From JAGZEG01 sp963930185 (GTDB lineage Bacteria > Actinomycetota > Coriobacteriia > Coriobacteriales > UMGS124): 64,000 bases of DNA. Position numbers and translations under genes: made by a program. This document shows, piece by piece, positions 44,792-54,112 of the stretch (within the stretch, counting starts at the first letter, position 1; each line of letters opens with the position of its first letter). Under the pieces are notes generated by a model. The model was not told where the DNA came from and searched no databases. It saw only the letters and a program-made list of their open reading frames with translations. The DNA is taken from NCBI GenBank assembly GCA_963930185.1, contig CAWVLT010000056.1:182628-246627 (forward strand), read 5' to 3'.

Positions 44792-44898
44792 GATAGTGCC
44801 TCCTTTTGAGTCGGAAGCGCTACCGCATACGAATCGCCCGCCCACAATATCCAATAATAGCATATAGAGCACCAGCGCATTATGCTCGGTGGACAGCA

Positions 44899-44935
44899 GG
44901 GGCGCGCCGGGATCACCTCGATCCCAGCGCGCCCC
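44899..44935. terminator. Hairpin between FAD reductase and small toxin
   Basis: GGGGCGCGC-GGGATC and GATCCC-GCGCGCCCC form a long stem around ACCTC. It lies downstream of the minus-strand reductase ending at 44990; the flanking T-runs are short. Confidence 0.65.
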
Positions 44936-44989
44936 ATCGTTTCCCACAGCGTGGCGCCTCACGTCAGAAAGCTCCGCGTGCCATATCGC

Positions 44990-46693
44990 CTACTCGTTCT
45001 CAGAAATAAACTTGCCCGTTAGATAGCCAAACGTGATGCAGGTCGCACCGTAGTTGATGCCCTCCATCTGGAAGGTGTAAAGACCGGCGTAGAAGTCGCC
45101 GACCATGGTGCCGACGTTGTACAGGCCCGGAATGGGATTGTCGTCTGCATCGCAAACCCTCATGTTCGCATCGGTGCGCAGGCCACCCAGAATGCACAGG
45201 ATGCCGACGTCACCGCTGACGGCACCGTAGAACGGCGGCTCGTCAATCGCGATGAGGGCGCAGGGATCCTTGTAGAAGTCGGTGTCCTCGCCAGCAGCGC
45301 ACATCTCGTTATAGCGCTCGATGGAGGCAAGAGCGGCCTCCTTGGGCAGGCCGAGAGCCTCGATGAGCTCCTCAAGGGTGTCGGCGCGCACATAGGTGCC
45401 CGCATCCGCGGAGCTATCCCAGTTGGCGATGACCTCGTCCTCGGTCAGCGGCTCCATGATGCCAATGCCGCCCTGGCCGGGGAACCACGTGCTGGTCGAC
45501 TTCACGAAGTTGCGGTTCCAGATCGCGTAGCTCTTCTCGCCGGCCTGCAACCACTGGGTCCTGCCGGAGAGCTGGCTGCTGCAGTACTCGTTCATGAAGC
45601 GCTCGCCGTTGCGGTCGAGCAGCAGGCCCCAGTGCGGATCATAGACGATCGGGCTCGGACCGGCAGAGATCGTGCCGCCCATGGGAGCGTTCGGGTACGT
45701 CTTCTGCCACGCGGCGCCGATCCACAGACCCGCCTTGTGCATGTCACCGCGATACAGGCCGCCCATGACGAACTCCTTGTCGTAGTCCATCGGGGCGTCA
45801 TACACCTCGTCGCTGATGTACTTGGCAACCCATGGGCAGTACTTCGCCATCATCGAGCGATCGGCAGAGAAGTCGCCCGTTGCCAGAACGACGGCCTTCG
45901 AGCCGTTGAACTGGGCGTACGAGCCGTCCTCCCTGCTGGCGATGACGCCAGTGACGCGCCCGTCCGTACCATTCGGCACGTCGCCACGGACAAGCTCGTA
46001 TCCCACGGTGTTGTAGTAGATGGTGCCGCCGAGCTCGGTGAACTTATCGGCAAGCGCATTCACAACGAACGGCTGCGTCATACCCACGCTCTGGTTCTCG
46101 CTGTTGATGAAGCCATGCGCCGAGGGCGCGGTGTAGTAGATGTCCTCGGGGTCGATCATGGGACCCTGCTCGATCGCGCAGTCATAGCCGGCGTCAGCCA
46201 TGATGTCGATGAGCCAGTTCATGGCCTCTTCGCTGTTGTTGTAATGCTTGTACCACTTCTTCTGGTCGACGCTGTTGTAGTTCAGCGCGATCTCTTTGCG
46301 GATCTGCCCAGACGGATAGCGCGAAAAGCCCTCCGCCTCCATGACCTTGCTGTAGGCCGCGTTGTTCGATCCGCCGCGGCTGATCGGGATGGAGCTCGCC
46401 GTGATCAGGATGACGTTCAGCCCCTCCTCGATGGCGGAAACAGCAGTCACCAGGCCCGCGGTGCCCGCTCCGACGACAACCACATCGGCATCGAACGTTT
46501 CGGCAATATCCGTGACGGGCTCAGGCGGGATCTCGAAGTCCCACTTCTGGCCAGCAAGCTCGGGAGTCATCACCCCCGCTGCTGGTGCCTCGTCAGCGAC
46601 TGCGGAACCAACCAGGGCTGATGCACCGACAATGCCGGCCATCCCCGCAGCGGTCCCCTTGAGAAAAGCGCTTCTTGAAATGTTTGTCTTCAT
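44990..46693 (-). CDS. Tat-type exported FAD reductase
   Basis: The 567-residue protein has an N-terminus ISRSAFLKGTAAGMAGIVGA in which one Arg of the usual twin pair is Ser (SRS), so Tat export is less certain than for the paralogues. The FAD motif is DVVVVGAGTAGLVTAVSAIE. The closing part is GLYNVGTMVGDFYAGLYTFQ, then CITFGYLTGKF. No FMN-bind domain is present. It is divergent from the LuxR gene at 46917. GGGAGAAAGGG precedes the ATG. Confidence 0.9.
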   Translation of the reverse strand: MKTNISRSAFLKGTAAGMAGIVGASALVGSAVADEAPAAGVMTPELAGQKWDFEIPPEPVTDIAETFDADVVVVGAGTAGLVTAVSAIEEGLNVILITASSIPISRGGSNNAAYSKVMEAEGFSRYPSGQIRKEIALNYNSVDQKKWYKHYNNSEEAMNWLIDIMADAGYDCAIEQGPMIDPEDIYYTAPSAHGFINSENQSVGMTQPFVVNALADKFTELGGTIYYNTVGYELVRGDVPNGTDGRVTGVIASREDGSYAQFNGSKAVVLATGDFSADRSMMAKYCPWVAKYISDEVYDAPMDYDKEFVMGGLYRGDMHKAGLWIGAAWQKTYPNAPMGGTISAGPSPIVYDPHWGLLLDRNGERFMNEYCSSQLSGRTQWLQAGEKSYAIWNRNFVKSTSTWFPGQGGIGIMEPLTEDEVIANWDSSADAGTYVRADTLEELIEALGLPKEAALASIERYNEMCAAGEDTDFYKDPCALIAIDEPPFYGAVSGDVGILCILGGLRTDANMRVCDADDNPIPGLYNVGTMVGDFYAGLYTFQMEGINYGATCITFGYLTGKFISENE

Positions 46694-46829
46694 GCCCTTT
46701 CTCCCTTCCAGAGATGCACAAGTGTGCGCCCTTGCCTTGACAGGCATTGGCAAGCGCCCGTTACGAGCAGAGACACTCGCCGTCATGCACTACATATTCC
46801 AATATAGGTAAGGCCCTTTTCGTGAAAAC

Positions 46830-46869
46830 CCACCGCCGGTGTTAAACTTCCCCCTAACACCGGCGGTGG
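46830..46869. promoter_or_regulatory. 15-bp-arm inverted repeat in divergent promoter
   Basis: CCACCGCCGGTGTTA (46830-46844) and TAACACCGGCGGTGG (46855-46869) are perfect arms around 10 bases. A further ACACCGG half-site follows at about 46874. It lies between the divergent reductase and LuxR genes and is the best operator candidate for that regulator. Confidence 0.65.
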
Positions 46870-46916
46870 TATGACACCGGTCTCGTAAATCGCTAGACTT
46901 AGAGAATTGAGCAGTA

Positions 46917-48383
46917 ATGGGGGAATCGCTGGGACACCTTGGGAGCAGAGGCAAGCTTATCGCACAGGCCATATGGGCCGCCGCGCTTGCTGCGCTCATC
47001 TTCGTCGCTAGTTATTGGATTCCCGTGCTTGTTCTCGAAAAAGTGGATAATCTACCTCTTAAAAAGGACTTTTTATATATAATTTTCCATTTAGTTGTAA
47101 GTATTATTTATATATTTTTAACTTATATGGCAGAAAGATATCCAAAAGTACTTGCACGTCACAACACAACACAAATGGCACTTGGCATCACCGTCGCAGG
47201 AGCGTTGCTGCTCTTTTTGGTGAGTCATATCGTAGGCCAGCTTGCTCTCATATTTCTTATCATTGGCGCTTGCTTGTACCTCGTCGGCGCCTACTGGCTT
47301 AACATTACCTCCTGTGTATCACTATCCAACATGCAGGATATACCATTCGTCGTTGGTGTTTCTTTTGCCTTTCCTATTGCAAGACTAATCGTTATTCTAA
47401 TCTATAATATAGATATTCTGCTAATGATATTGCTGTTAATACCGCTGAATATAGCGATCTACGCCATGTCAAAAAGGGGCTCTCGCCGAGTGCTCGACGC
47501 AGCGATGCGCAGTGACTCTCCATACGATCTCAAAGTAACGAACACCAGGTCCTTCCTGCCCTTTACCAGCAAGCTCTTTATAGCCCTGCTCCTTACCGCC
47601 TTCCTGCGCATAATCCTATCAGCAGGCCAAGAAGCTGTTGCCCAGCTCAATCTGCCAGTATTCACATATGCAACGCCGCTCGTAATAGCCGTGTACATAC
47701 TCGCAAAGCATGCATGCCCTAAACCCGATGTTCTATTTCAGGCATCCTCTTTCATCATGGTGCTTGCTTCGATTCTTTTCCTCACTTTTGGAGGGGACGC
47801 CAGTCTGGTTTTCATACCCTTCGATCTGGCGGGCTGTGGGAGCGGGTTGGCCGAGCTTGGCCTCTACTGGTATTCGATCATCACCCTTGGAACGCGTAAT
47901 ATCCTAGCCACCTTGCCCACACTCATTTGGGGCCGGGCCGCCTTGAGCATAGGTTCCACAATTGGTTCTGCCGTCTCAGCATGCACGAACGGCATGACCC
48001 CCGCTGGCATCTCAGGCACCATCTGGTGTGTCTCCTTTGCCGCGCTCCTCTTTGTTGGATATATTCTCATCGCGCTCAAGAATTTCAGTTTTGTCGAACT
48101 GGCAAACAGCATCCAGCCGATCTCACGCCCACGGTCATCTTCCAATCAGTTCCCGGGGCCTTCTTCAGAAGCAGCAATGTCATATCTTGCAAACAAATAC
48201 AAGCTCACCCCCAAGGAGCTTGAGGTATGTTCCCTACTAGCCCGAGGCCGCAACTACCTGTTCATCGAAGATACCCTAAGTATCAAACGAAACACTGTTA
48301 AATCTCATGTCAGGAACATCTACGGCAAGCTTGGAATACATTCCCAGCAAGAGCTGATCGACATATTTGATGAGCTTCGCTAG
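46917..48383 (+). CDS. LuxR-type regulator with multi-pass membrane N-terminus, low GC
   Basis: The 488-residue protein has about 12 membrane helices and a C-terminal HTH (YKLTPKELEVCSLLARGRNY, KRNTVKSHVRNIYGKLGIHS). Its base composition is clearly lower in GC than that of its neighbours, most strongly at 47050-47130 and 47390-47480, which suggests recent acquisition or weak amelioration. It is divergent from the reductase at 44990. The ribosome-binding site is poor, so the start at 46917 is tentative. Confidence 0.86.
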   Translation: MGESLGHLGSRGKLIAQAIWAAALAALIFVASYWIPVLVLEKVDNLPLKKDFLYIIFHLVVSIIYIFLTYMAERYPKVLARHNTTQMALGITVAGALLLFLVSHIVGQLALIFLIIGACLYLVGAYWLNITSCVSLSNMQDIPFVVGVSFAFPIARLIVILIYNIDILLMILLLIPLNIAIYAMSKRGSRRVLDAAMRSDSPYDLKVTNTRSFLPFTSKLFIALLLTAFLRIILSAGQEAVAQLNLPVFTYATPLVIAVYILAKHACPKPDVLFQASSFIMVLASILFLTFGGDASLVFIPFDLAGCGSGLAELGLYWYSIITLGTRNILATLPTLIWGRAALSIGSTIGSAVSACTNGMTPAGISGTIWCVSFAALLFVGYILIALKNFSFVELANSIQPISRPRSSSNQFPGPSSEAAMSYLANKYKLTPKELEVCSLLARGRNYLFIEDTLSIKRNTVKSHVRNIYGKLGIHSQQELIDIFDELR

Positions 48384-48417
48384 TGGCTTACTTTCTGCGC
48401 TGACCCCGCACGCCTCC

Positions 48418-48462
48418 AAAAAAGGGCGAGCGTCCCGTAAATAGGAGACACTCGCCCTTCCC
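48418..48462 (-). terminator. Terminator of the FAD reductase at 48586
   Basis: On the minus strand AAGGGCGAG pairs with CTCGCCCTT and TTTTTT follows. It is a standard strong Rho-independent terminator and may also serve the convergent LuxR gene. Confidence 0.8.
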
Positions 48463-48585
48463 CTGATGTCATCGCGTGACGTCCGCAAACGCTGACACTA
48501 TCAGCGTCAGTCAGATATCCTACGGAACTCCAACACGCGCCGAACAGGTACCCTCGAGCTCAACCCATCCGGCCGCGCAACAGGG

Positions 48586-50241
48586 TTACTCAAACACCCC
48601 GCAGGCCGACTTACCGGCAATGTAGCCAGTCTGGATGGCGTGACCGATGCTCACGCCGCCGATGTTGAGCGTGTAGTCAACGCCGAAGTACTGGCCGCAG
48701 CAGTTTCCGGCGGCAAACAGGCCGGGAATCACGTCGTAGTTTGTATCCATGGCCTGCATGTACTTGTCGATAAGAACGCCGTTTGCGATCATAAGCACCG
48801 CAGGGGCGCGGGGCACGCCATAGAACGGCGGGTTCTTGACCGAAGTGTAGGGCATGTACTTGGCGTCCTTGCCAAAGTCCTCGTCCACGCCAGCCTCGAC
48901 AAGCTCCTGGTAGCGCTCGCAGGTAGCCAGGAACGTCTGGGTCGCCTCCTCGTCAAAGCCAAAGAGACCAGCAAGCTCCTCGAGAGAGTCCGCCTTGTAG
49001 ACGGCCCCCTTCTCTATGCTCGCTTCCCAGCCAGTCTCCACGTCATCGTACATAAAGCCGGCGCCGCGGCACATCTCCTGCGGGTCAAGCTGCTCCCAGC
49101 TCTTGAAGGCATCCTCGTCCATGACCTGATAGCGAATGCCGCCGGGCTGGCGTGCGCAGGTGTTGGCGATGATGGGGTAGTCCACGTCCTCGTTCTGGTA
49201 GCGGACGCCCTTGGCATTCACGGCCAGATACGGGCTGCCCGAAAGCGGGGCGTCACCGGCAGGCAGGCCGCTCGGATCGAAGTGGATGGCCTGCGACCAG
49301 GGGCCGTCGTTGAGCTTCGCACCCGCCCACAGGGCAGCCTTCTGACCGTCACCGGTGTTGGTGGCAGGCAGATAGCTCGAAAGCACCTGCTGGCAGAACG
49401 GCGCATATTTGGCAACCATCTCAGGGTCATTCTCGATGTCGCCAGTGGCAAGAATGATACCCTTGGATGCCTTGACGCGAATGTAGCCCGCCTCGGTGTT
49501 TGCGATGGCAGCACATGCCCTGCCGTCGGCGTCACGCTCGAGCATGTAGAGCGGGGTGCTGTACAAAATGGTCGCACCCTTCTCCTCCGCCACGGTAAAC
49601 AGGCGCTTGGTCAGCAGGGGCACCTGATCGTAGCCCATGTTGCGATCGACGTCCATCCAGCCATGCAGTGAAGTCGCGCCCGTATACTCCTCAGCATCAC
49701 CGTTGTTATCACCAGTGTAGGTCATCTCGCCCCAGCCGCGGTCAGAGACCAGGTCGATGATCATGTCCATCGACACGGCGGAGTGGTTGACGCAGTTCTC
49801 GATGATGTCGTAATCACCATAGCCATAGGCCTCGGAGAACAGGAACTGGGCGATCTTCGTCGGGTCGTAGTCCGGAGCGCCCGAAGCCTTCTGAAGCTTG
49901 GTGTTGATAGCGAAGATGCCTATGCCGTGGGTCATGGGCTCCTCGTTCTTCTGGATCACCATAACCTGGGCGCCCTCCTCAAGGGCGGCGTGCGTCGCGG
50001 CGGCGCCGGCAATGCCCGCGCCGCAGACAAGAACCTCGGTCTCGTACTCTTGCACGATCTGGTCGTCGGGCACGGGATCGGGCGCGATCTCGAACGAGTA
50101 CTGCCCCCATTGTGTCGGTGTGCCCTGGGGCTCGCTAGAAGAGCCCTCCTCGGCAAGCGCCACGCCCGCCCCCGTCGCCAGGACGCCGGCAGCAAGAGCC
50201 CCTCCAGCCACAAACGACCTTCTACTCAGCGATGTGTCCAT
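48586..50241 (-). CDS. Tat-exported FAD reductase
   Basis: The 551-residue protein has Tat signal LSRRSFVAGGALAAGVLATG, FAD-region motif VLVCGAGIAGAAATHAALEE, and closing segment GLFAAGNCCGQYFGVDYTLN, then HAIQTGYIAGKSA. It has no FMN-bind domain. It is divergent from the symporter at 50533, which could import the reductase's substrate or a product. AAAGGGGAG precedes the ATG at 50241. Confidence 0.92.
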   Translation of the reverse strand: MDTSLSRRSFVAGGALAAGVLATGAGVALAEEGSSSEPQGTPTQWGQYSFEIAPDPVPDDQIVQEYETEVLVCGAGIAGAAATHAALEEGAQVMVIQKNEEPMTHGIGIFAINTKLQKASGAPDYDPTKIAQFLFSEAYGYGDYDIIENCVNHSAVSMDMIIDLVSDRGWGEMTYTGDNNGDAEEYTGATSLHGWMDVDRNMGYDQVPLLTKRLFTVAEEKGATILYSTPLYMLERDADGRACAAIANTEAGYIRVKASKGIILATGDIENDPEMVAKYAPFCQQVLSSYLPATNTGDGQKAALWAGAKLNDGPWSQAIHFDPSGLPAGDAPLSGSPYLAVNAKGVRYQNEDVDYPIIANTCARQPGGIRYQVMDEDAFKSWEQLDPQEMCRGAGFMYDDVETGWEASIEKGAVYKADSLEELAGLFGFDEEATQTFLATCERYQELVEAGVDEDFGKDAKYMPYTSVKNPPFYGVPRAPAVLMIANGVLIDKYMQAMDTNYDVIPGLFAAGNCCGQYFGVDYTLNIGGVSIGHAIQTGYIAGKSACGVFE

Positions 50242-50532
50242 GATCTCCCCTTTCATGATGCACGCGACAACCGCTCGTCCCCTTTGGCGAGCAAACAACA
50301 TGACAGACCGCGTCTGTCAAGCCGCGTCGCTGACAGCCTTATTATTGCGCTGACTGATCTCCCAAAACAGGCAGCCGCCACCAACCAACTGTCCCGCTCG
50401 ACAACCATTGGTTTTGCGTCACGCATTTCAGGAGCGCAGAACGGCGTTCGGGACGGAGGGGCCGCGCAGCGCGAACGCGGGCGTAGAATGGTCGAAGCCG
50501 GGATTCTCCGGAACAACCAGGGAGGCAGAACC
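50242..50532. promoter_or_regulatory. Divergent region between FAD reductase and symporter
   Basis: The 291-bp spacer has no gene. It carries the ribosome-binding site of the reductase (AAAGGGGAG on the minus strand) and GGGAGG at about 50519 for the symporter. No clear palindrome was found. Confidence 0.35.
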
Positions 50533-52218
50533 GTGAGCTCAAGAACCTTTTCCGCCGACATGAACGGCCTCGACGAAAGCATCCAGTTCGTCCACCAGCA
50601 GCTCAAGTCAATGGACGTCGGAAAGAAAGAAATGACCTCGGCGATGCTCGCCACCGAGGAATCGCTCGTTGCCCTCATCGCGCATGCGCGTGACACGTCG
50701 GCGAAGGACGTCACCGGCTCGTCCGCACCCACCGTGACGATCTCGATCTCCAAATGGCTCGGCACCGTTTCCATCAAGCTGTCCGCACAAGGAGAGATGT
50801 TCGACCTGACCGTCGACACCCCCTTTGGCCTGCAGCTCGCCCTTGACGACGAGGACTTCGATGCCGAGGCGGCCATCCGCAACACGATCCTGCGCTCCTT
50901 TGGCGACAAGCTCCAGTACAAGCGCAAGGGCGACGTCAACACGGTGCGCATCCTCGTCAAGAAGTCCGAGCGCCGCCAGCTGTACCTGACGCTCGGCGCG
51001 CTTGCCCTAGCCATCGTCCTCGGGCTCCTCTTCAAGCTGATACTCCCCGCGGGCGTCCAGGCGGGGCTGGACGGCTACGTGCTCACGCCCATCAAGACGA
51101 TGTTCCTCAACGCCCTCAAGATGGTGGTGGCGCCGGTCGTGTTCTTCTCGATCGTCTCGTGCGTGGCCCAGTTCGGCAACTTCTCGGAGTTCGGGAGGAT
51201 GGGCGGAAAGACGCTGGGGTTCTACATGACGACCACGGTGATCGCCATCTTCGTGGGCGCGGGCATCTTCGCGCTGATCCACCCCGGCGACCCGTCGCTC
51301 ATGACGACCATCCAAGGCGCGGCGACCAGCGCGACGGTCTCGACCGAAGGCGCCAGCGTGTCGGTGCTCGACACCATAGTGGACATCGTGCCCTCGAACT
51401 TCATCCAGCCGTTCCTCGACTCCAACATGATGCAGATCATCTTCATCGCGGTCCTGTGCGGCGTGGCGGTGGGCGCCATCGGCAGCTACTCGGAGCCCCT
51501 GCGCGACTTCTTCGAGGCGTGCAACACGCTGTTCCTCAAGGTGACCACCATCATCGTGTCGATCATCCCGCTGGCGGTGTTCTGCTCCATGACCTCGCTG
51601 GTCATGACGATGGGTGCCGGGACCCTCGTGGCCCTTCTGAGCCTGGTGGGGACGTTCGTCGCCGGGCTTGCCTGCATGATCGCCATCTACTGCCTGCTGC
51701 TGGCCCTCGTCGGCAGGCTGAACCCGCTCACCTTCCTCAGGAAGTACGCCCCCACCATGCTCACCTGCTTCTCCCTGAGCTCAAGCAGCGCCTCCATGCC
51801 GTTCAACATTAAGGCGTGCCAGGACACGCTGGGCGTGTCCCCCAAGGTCTGCTCGTTCTCGATACCCCTGGGTGCCACCGTCAACATGGACGGCACCTGC
51901 ATCTACCTCGCCGTGGCAAGCCTGTTTTTGGCGCGCGTGTACGGCATCGAGCTGAGCGGCGCCGACATGTTCATGATGTTCTTCTCGATCCTGCTGCTCT
52001 CGGTTGGTGCCCCCGGCATCCCCGGATCGGCGCTCGTGTGCCTGTCGGTCCTGCTCGTCCAGGTGGGCATCCCGGTGGAGGGCGTCAGCCTCATCATGGG
52101 AATCGACCCCTTCTTCAGCATGCTGCGCGCCATGTCGAACTGCACGGGAGACGTGGTGGCGTCGCTGGTGGTCTCCAAGAGCGAGAAGCTGCTCGACGTG
52201 GAGATGTATAACAGGTAG
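50533..52218 (+). CDS. Dicarboxylate/amino acid:cation symporter with extra N-terminal domain
   Basis: The 561-residue protein's residues from about 155 are a DAACS-family Na+/H+ symporter: FLNALKMVVAPVVFFSIVSC, serine-rich hairpin SLSSSSASMPFNIKAC, ATVNMDGTCIYLAVA, MGIDPFFSMLRAMSNCTGD. Residues 1-150 are soluble and unusual for the family, with SAMLATEESLVALIAHARDT resembling the N-box helix of RsbW-type GHKL ATPases, though the key Asn is Val. The GTG at 50533 follows GGGAGG. Substrates are probably dicarboxylates or acidic amino acids. Confidence 0.9.
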   Translation: MSSRTFSADMNGLDESIQFVHQQLKSMDVGKKEMTSAMLATEESLVALIAHARDTSAKDVTGSSAPTVTISISKWLGTVSIKLSAQGEMFDLTVDTPFGLQLALDDEDFDAEAAIRNTILRSFGDKLQYKRKGDVNTVRILVKKSERRQLYLTLGALALAIVLGLLFKLILPAGVQAGLDGYVLTPIKTMFLNALKMVVAPVVFFSIVSCVAQFGNFSEFGRMGGKTLGFYMTTTVIAIFVGAGIFALIHPGDPSLMTTIQGAATSATVSTEGASVSVLDTIVDIVPSNFIQPFLDSNMMQIIFIAVLCGVAVGAIGSYSEPLRDFFEACNTLFLKVTTIIVSIIPLAVFCSMTSLVMTMGAGTLVALLSLVGTFVAGLACMIAIYCLLLALVGRLNPLTFLRKYAPTMLTCFSLSSSSASMPFNIKACQDTLGVSPKVCSFSIPLGATVNMDGTCIYLAVASLFLARVYGIELSGADMFMMFFSILLLSVGAPGIPGSALVCLSVLLVQVGIPVEGVSLIMGIDPFFSMLRAMSNCTGDVVASLVVSKSEKLLDVEMYNR

Positions 52219-52323
52219 GGTGCCGAGTTGCCCCGATCTCTGCCAGGCAGTCAAGTAGAATAGTCGGTGCACGTGCAGGGTTCCCAGCAGGCCATTGGCC
52301 TGCGATCGCACGGGAGGCGGAGC

Positions 52324-53088
52324 ATGGCACCGACGATAACGCTGGCGACTTTGGGCATACTCAGCTTCGCGTACGGCCTCACCATTCTCGCCGTGGGGTC
52401 GGGCACCGCGTTCTTTGCCGTGTGGATCGTCCTTGCGGCCCTGTTCGGGGGCCTTGCACTGGCGAGCCACCTTGGCCTCTGGGCGCGAGTTCCATCTGCG
52501 ATACGCTACGGGGCCGGCGCCGCGCTCGGCATTCTGGCCGTGCTTTTTGCCTGCGTCGAATGTGCGATTGCCACCGGCTTTGCCCAGAAGGGCGAGGCAG
52601 ACCTCGACTACATCATCGTCCTCGGCGCGCAGGTGCGCGAGGACGGGCCGAGTGTCGTGCTGAGGCATCGGCTCGACGCTGCCTTTGACTACCTGGTCGC
52701 GAACGAGGAGACGATCTGCGTGGTCTCCGGCGGGCAGGGGCCCAACGAGCCTTGGACGGAGGCCCGGGGCATGGCCGACTATCTGGTCGCCCGCGGCATA
52801 GACCCGGATCGCATCGTCAAGGAGGACGCCTCGACCAGCACGGTGGAGAACATCTCCAACAGCATGCGCCTCATGGAGCAGGTGCGCGCGGGCGAGGGCG
52901 GCGAGGCACCGCGCGTCGGCATCGTCACCAACAACTTCCACGTATACCGCAGCGTCCTCATCGCCCGGCATCTGGGACTTGAGGACGCCTGCGGTATCGC
53001 CGCGCCGAGCGATCCGTGGTATCTGCCGAACAACATGCTGCGCGAGTTCTTTGGCGTGGTAAAAGACTTCGTGGTGGGAAATCTCTAG
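52324..53088 (+). CDS. YdcF/SanA-like (DUF218) membrane protein
   Basis: The 254-residue protein has three or so N-terminal membrane helices, then the DUF218 domain: YIIVLGAQVREDGPSVVLRH, CVVSGGQGPNEPWTEARGMA, KEDASTSTVENISNS and VTNNFHVYRS. Members have a Rossmann-like fold and are linked to envelope permeability, but the reaction is unknown. The ATG at 52324 follows GGGAGGCGGAGC; a GTG at 52267 is less likely. Confidence 0.88.
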   Translation: MAPTITLATLGILSFAYGLTILAVGSGTAFFAVWIVLAALFGGLALASHLGLWARVPSAIRYGAGAALGILAVLFACVECAIATGFAQKGEADLDYIIVLGAQVREDGPSVVLRHRLDAAFDYLVANEETICVVSGGQGPNEPWTEARGMADYLVARGIDPDRIVKEDASTSTVENISNSMRLMEQVRAGEGGEAPRVGIVTNNFHVYRSVLIARHLGLEDACGIAAPSDPWYLPNNMLREFFGVVKDFVVGNL

Positions 53089-53145
53089 GGACCCGGCACC
53101 TCCGCGATGGGGCGTGGGCAAAACGAACCGGGGAGGCAACCTCGC

Positions 53146-54030
53146 GTGTACACCGACCAACTCACCTACTTCCTGCTCGCCTACGAGACGCGCAGCTATG
53201 CCGCGGCGGCGCGCCGCGCGTTCCTGACGCCGCAGGGCCTCGCGAAGGCGATCCACACCTTCGAGCGCGAGCTTGGCTGCGAGCTGTTCGTCGAGAGCGA
53301 CGACGGCCTCATCCCAACCCCCTATGCCGAGGAGGTCCGTCGCTTTGCCGTCGGCTTCTCTGGCGAGTACGCACGCCTCAGAGACACGATCCTGCGCATG
53401 CAGGAGAAGCAACGTCAGGTTGTTCGCGTGGGCGTGTCGCTGGGCGTCATGGGAATCCTGGGGCTCGACTTCTTCGCGCGCTTCGAGGATGCCCATCCCG
53501 GCACGTCCGTCCGCTACGAGGAGGTGCCCGACATCCCCTGCGACGACGGCCTGCTCGAGAACCGCTACGAGCTCGCCCTCACGATCTTCCCCTACAACGA
53601 GGCGTTCGAGACCGTCGACCTCGGCTCCATGGCGCTGTCCATGTGGGTGAACGTCGACGACCCGCTCAGCCGCAAGGAACGCGTCGGCATTGAGGACCTG
53701 GAAGGCCGCGTCATCGCCATGCCGGGGACCGGGTTCAAGAACTTCGTCCGCCTGCAGTCACTGTGCCAGCAGCGCGGTGTGACGCCGAGGCGCATCCTGC
53801 AGTCGCACCAGATGCACTGGGTCTTCGACTTCGTGAAGGAAGGCAAGGGGATCGGCACCAATGTGGACGTGCTGCTCTCGACCCCCGGCTTTCAGTCCGA
53901 CAAAGTCGTGTCGCTGCCGTTTGAGGACTTTACCTACCGCTACGGAATCTCCTGGATGAAGGAGCGCACCCTCAACGAGGCCGAGCGGGAGCTTGTCGAC
54001 TACACGCTGGGACGGCGGGAGTCTATGTAG
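53146..54030 (+). CDS. LysR-family transcriptional regulator
   Basis: The 294-residue regulator has an N-terminal winged HTH (LAYETRSYAAAARRAFLTPQ, GLAKAIHTFERELGCELF) and a periplasmic-binding-like effector domain. Its last codons overlap a LuxR remnant on the other strand. GTG at 53146 with GGGGAGG upstream is preferred; an ATG at 53107 is possible. The target may be the symporter or the deleted reductase. Confidence 0.85.
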   Translation: MYTDQLTYFLLAYETRSYAAAARRAFLTPQGLAKAIHTFERELGCELFVESDDGLIPTPYAEEVRRFAVGFSGEYARLRDTILRMQEKQRQVVRVGVSLGVMGILGLDFFARFEDAHPGTSVRYEEVPDIPCDDGLLENRYELALTIFPYNEAFETVDLGSMALSMWVNVDDPLSRKERVGIEDLEGRVIAMPGTGFKNFVRLQSLCQQRGVTPRRILQSHQMHWVFDFVKEGKGIGTNVDVLLSTPGFQSDKVVSLPFEDFTYRYGISWMKERTLNEAERELVDYTLGRRESM

Positions 54031-54112
54031 TCGAGCAGCTCCTGACGGGAGTGGACGCCCATTTTGCGGTACAGGCTGCGTGCATGACTTTGTATCGTGC
54101 TCAACGAAAGAC
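54000..54112 (-). pseudogene. C-terminal remnant of a LuxR-type regulator
   Basis: The minus strand reads LSLSTIQSHARSLYRKMGVH, then SRQELLDYIDSRRPSV and a stop at 54000. This is the second half of a LuxR HTH like those of the intact regulators here (TVKTHLRRAYAKMNIHSRQELLDL). The rest of the gene is missing. It abuts the 5'-truncated FAD reductase, so one deletion removed the start of both divergent genes. Confidence 0.82.
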
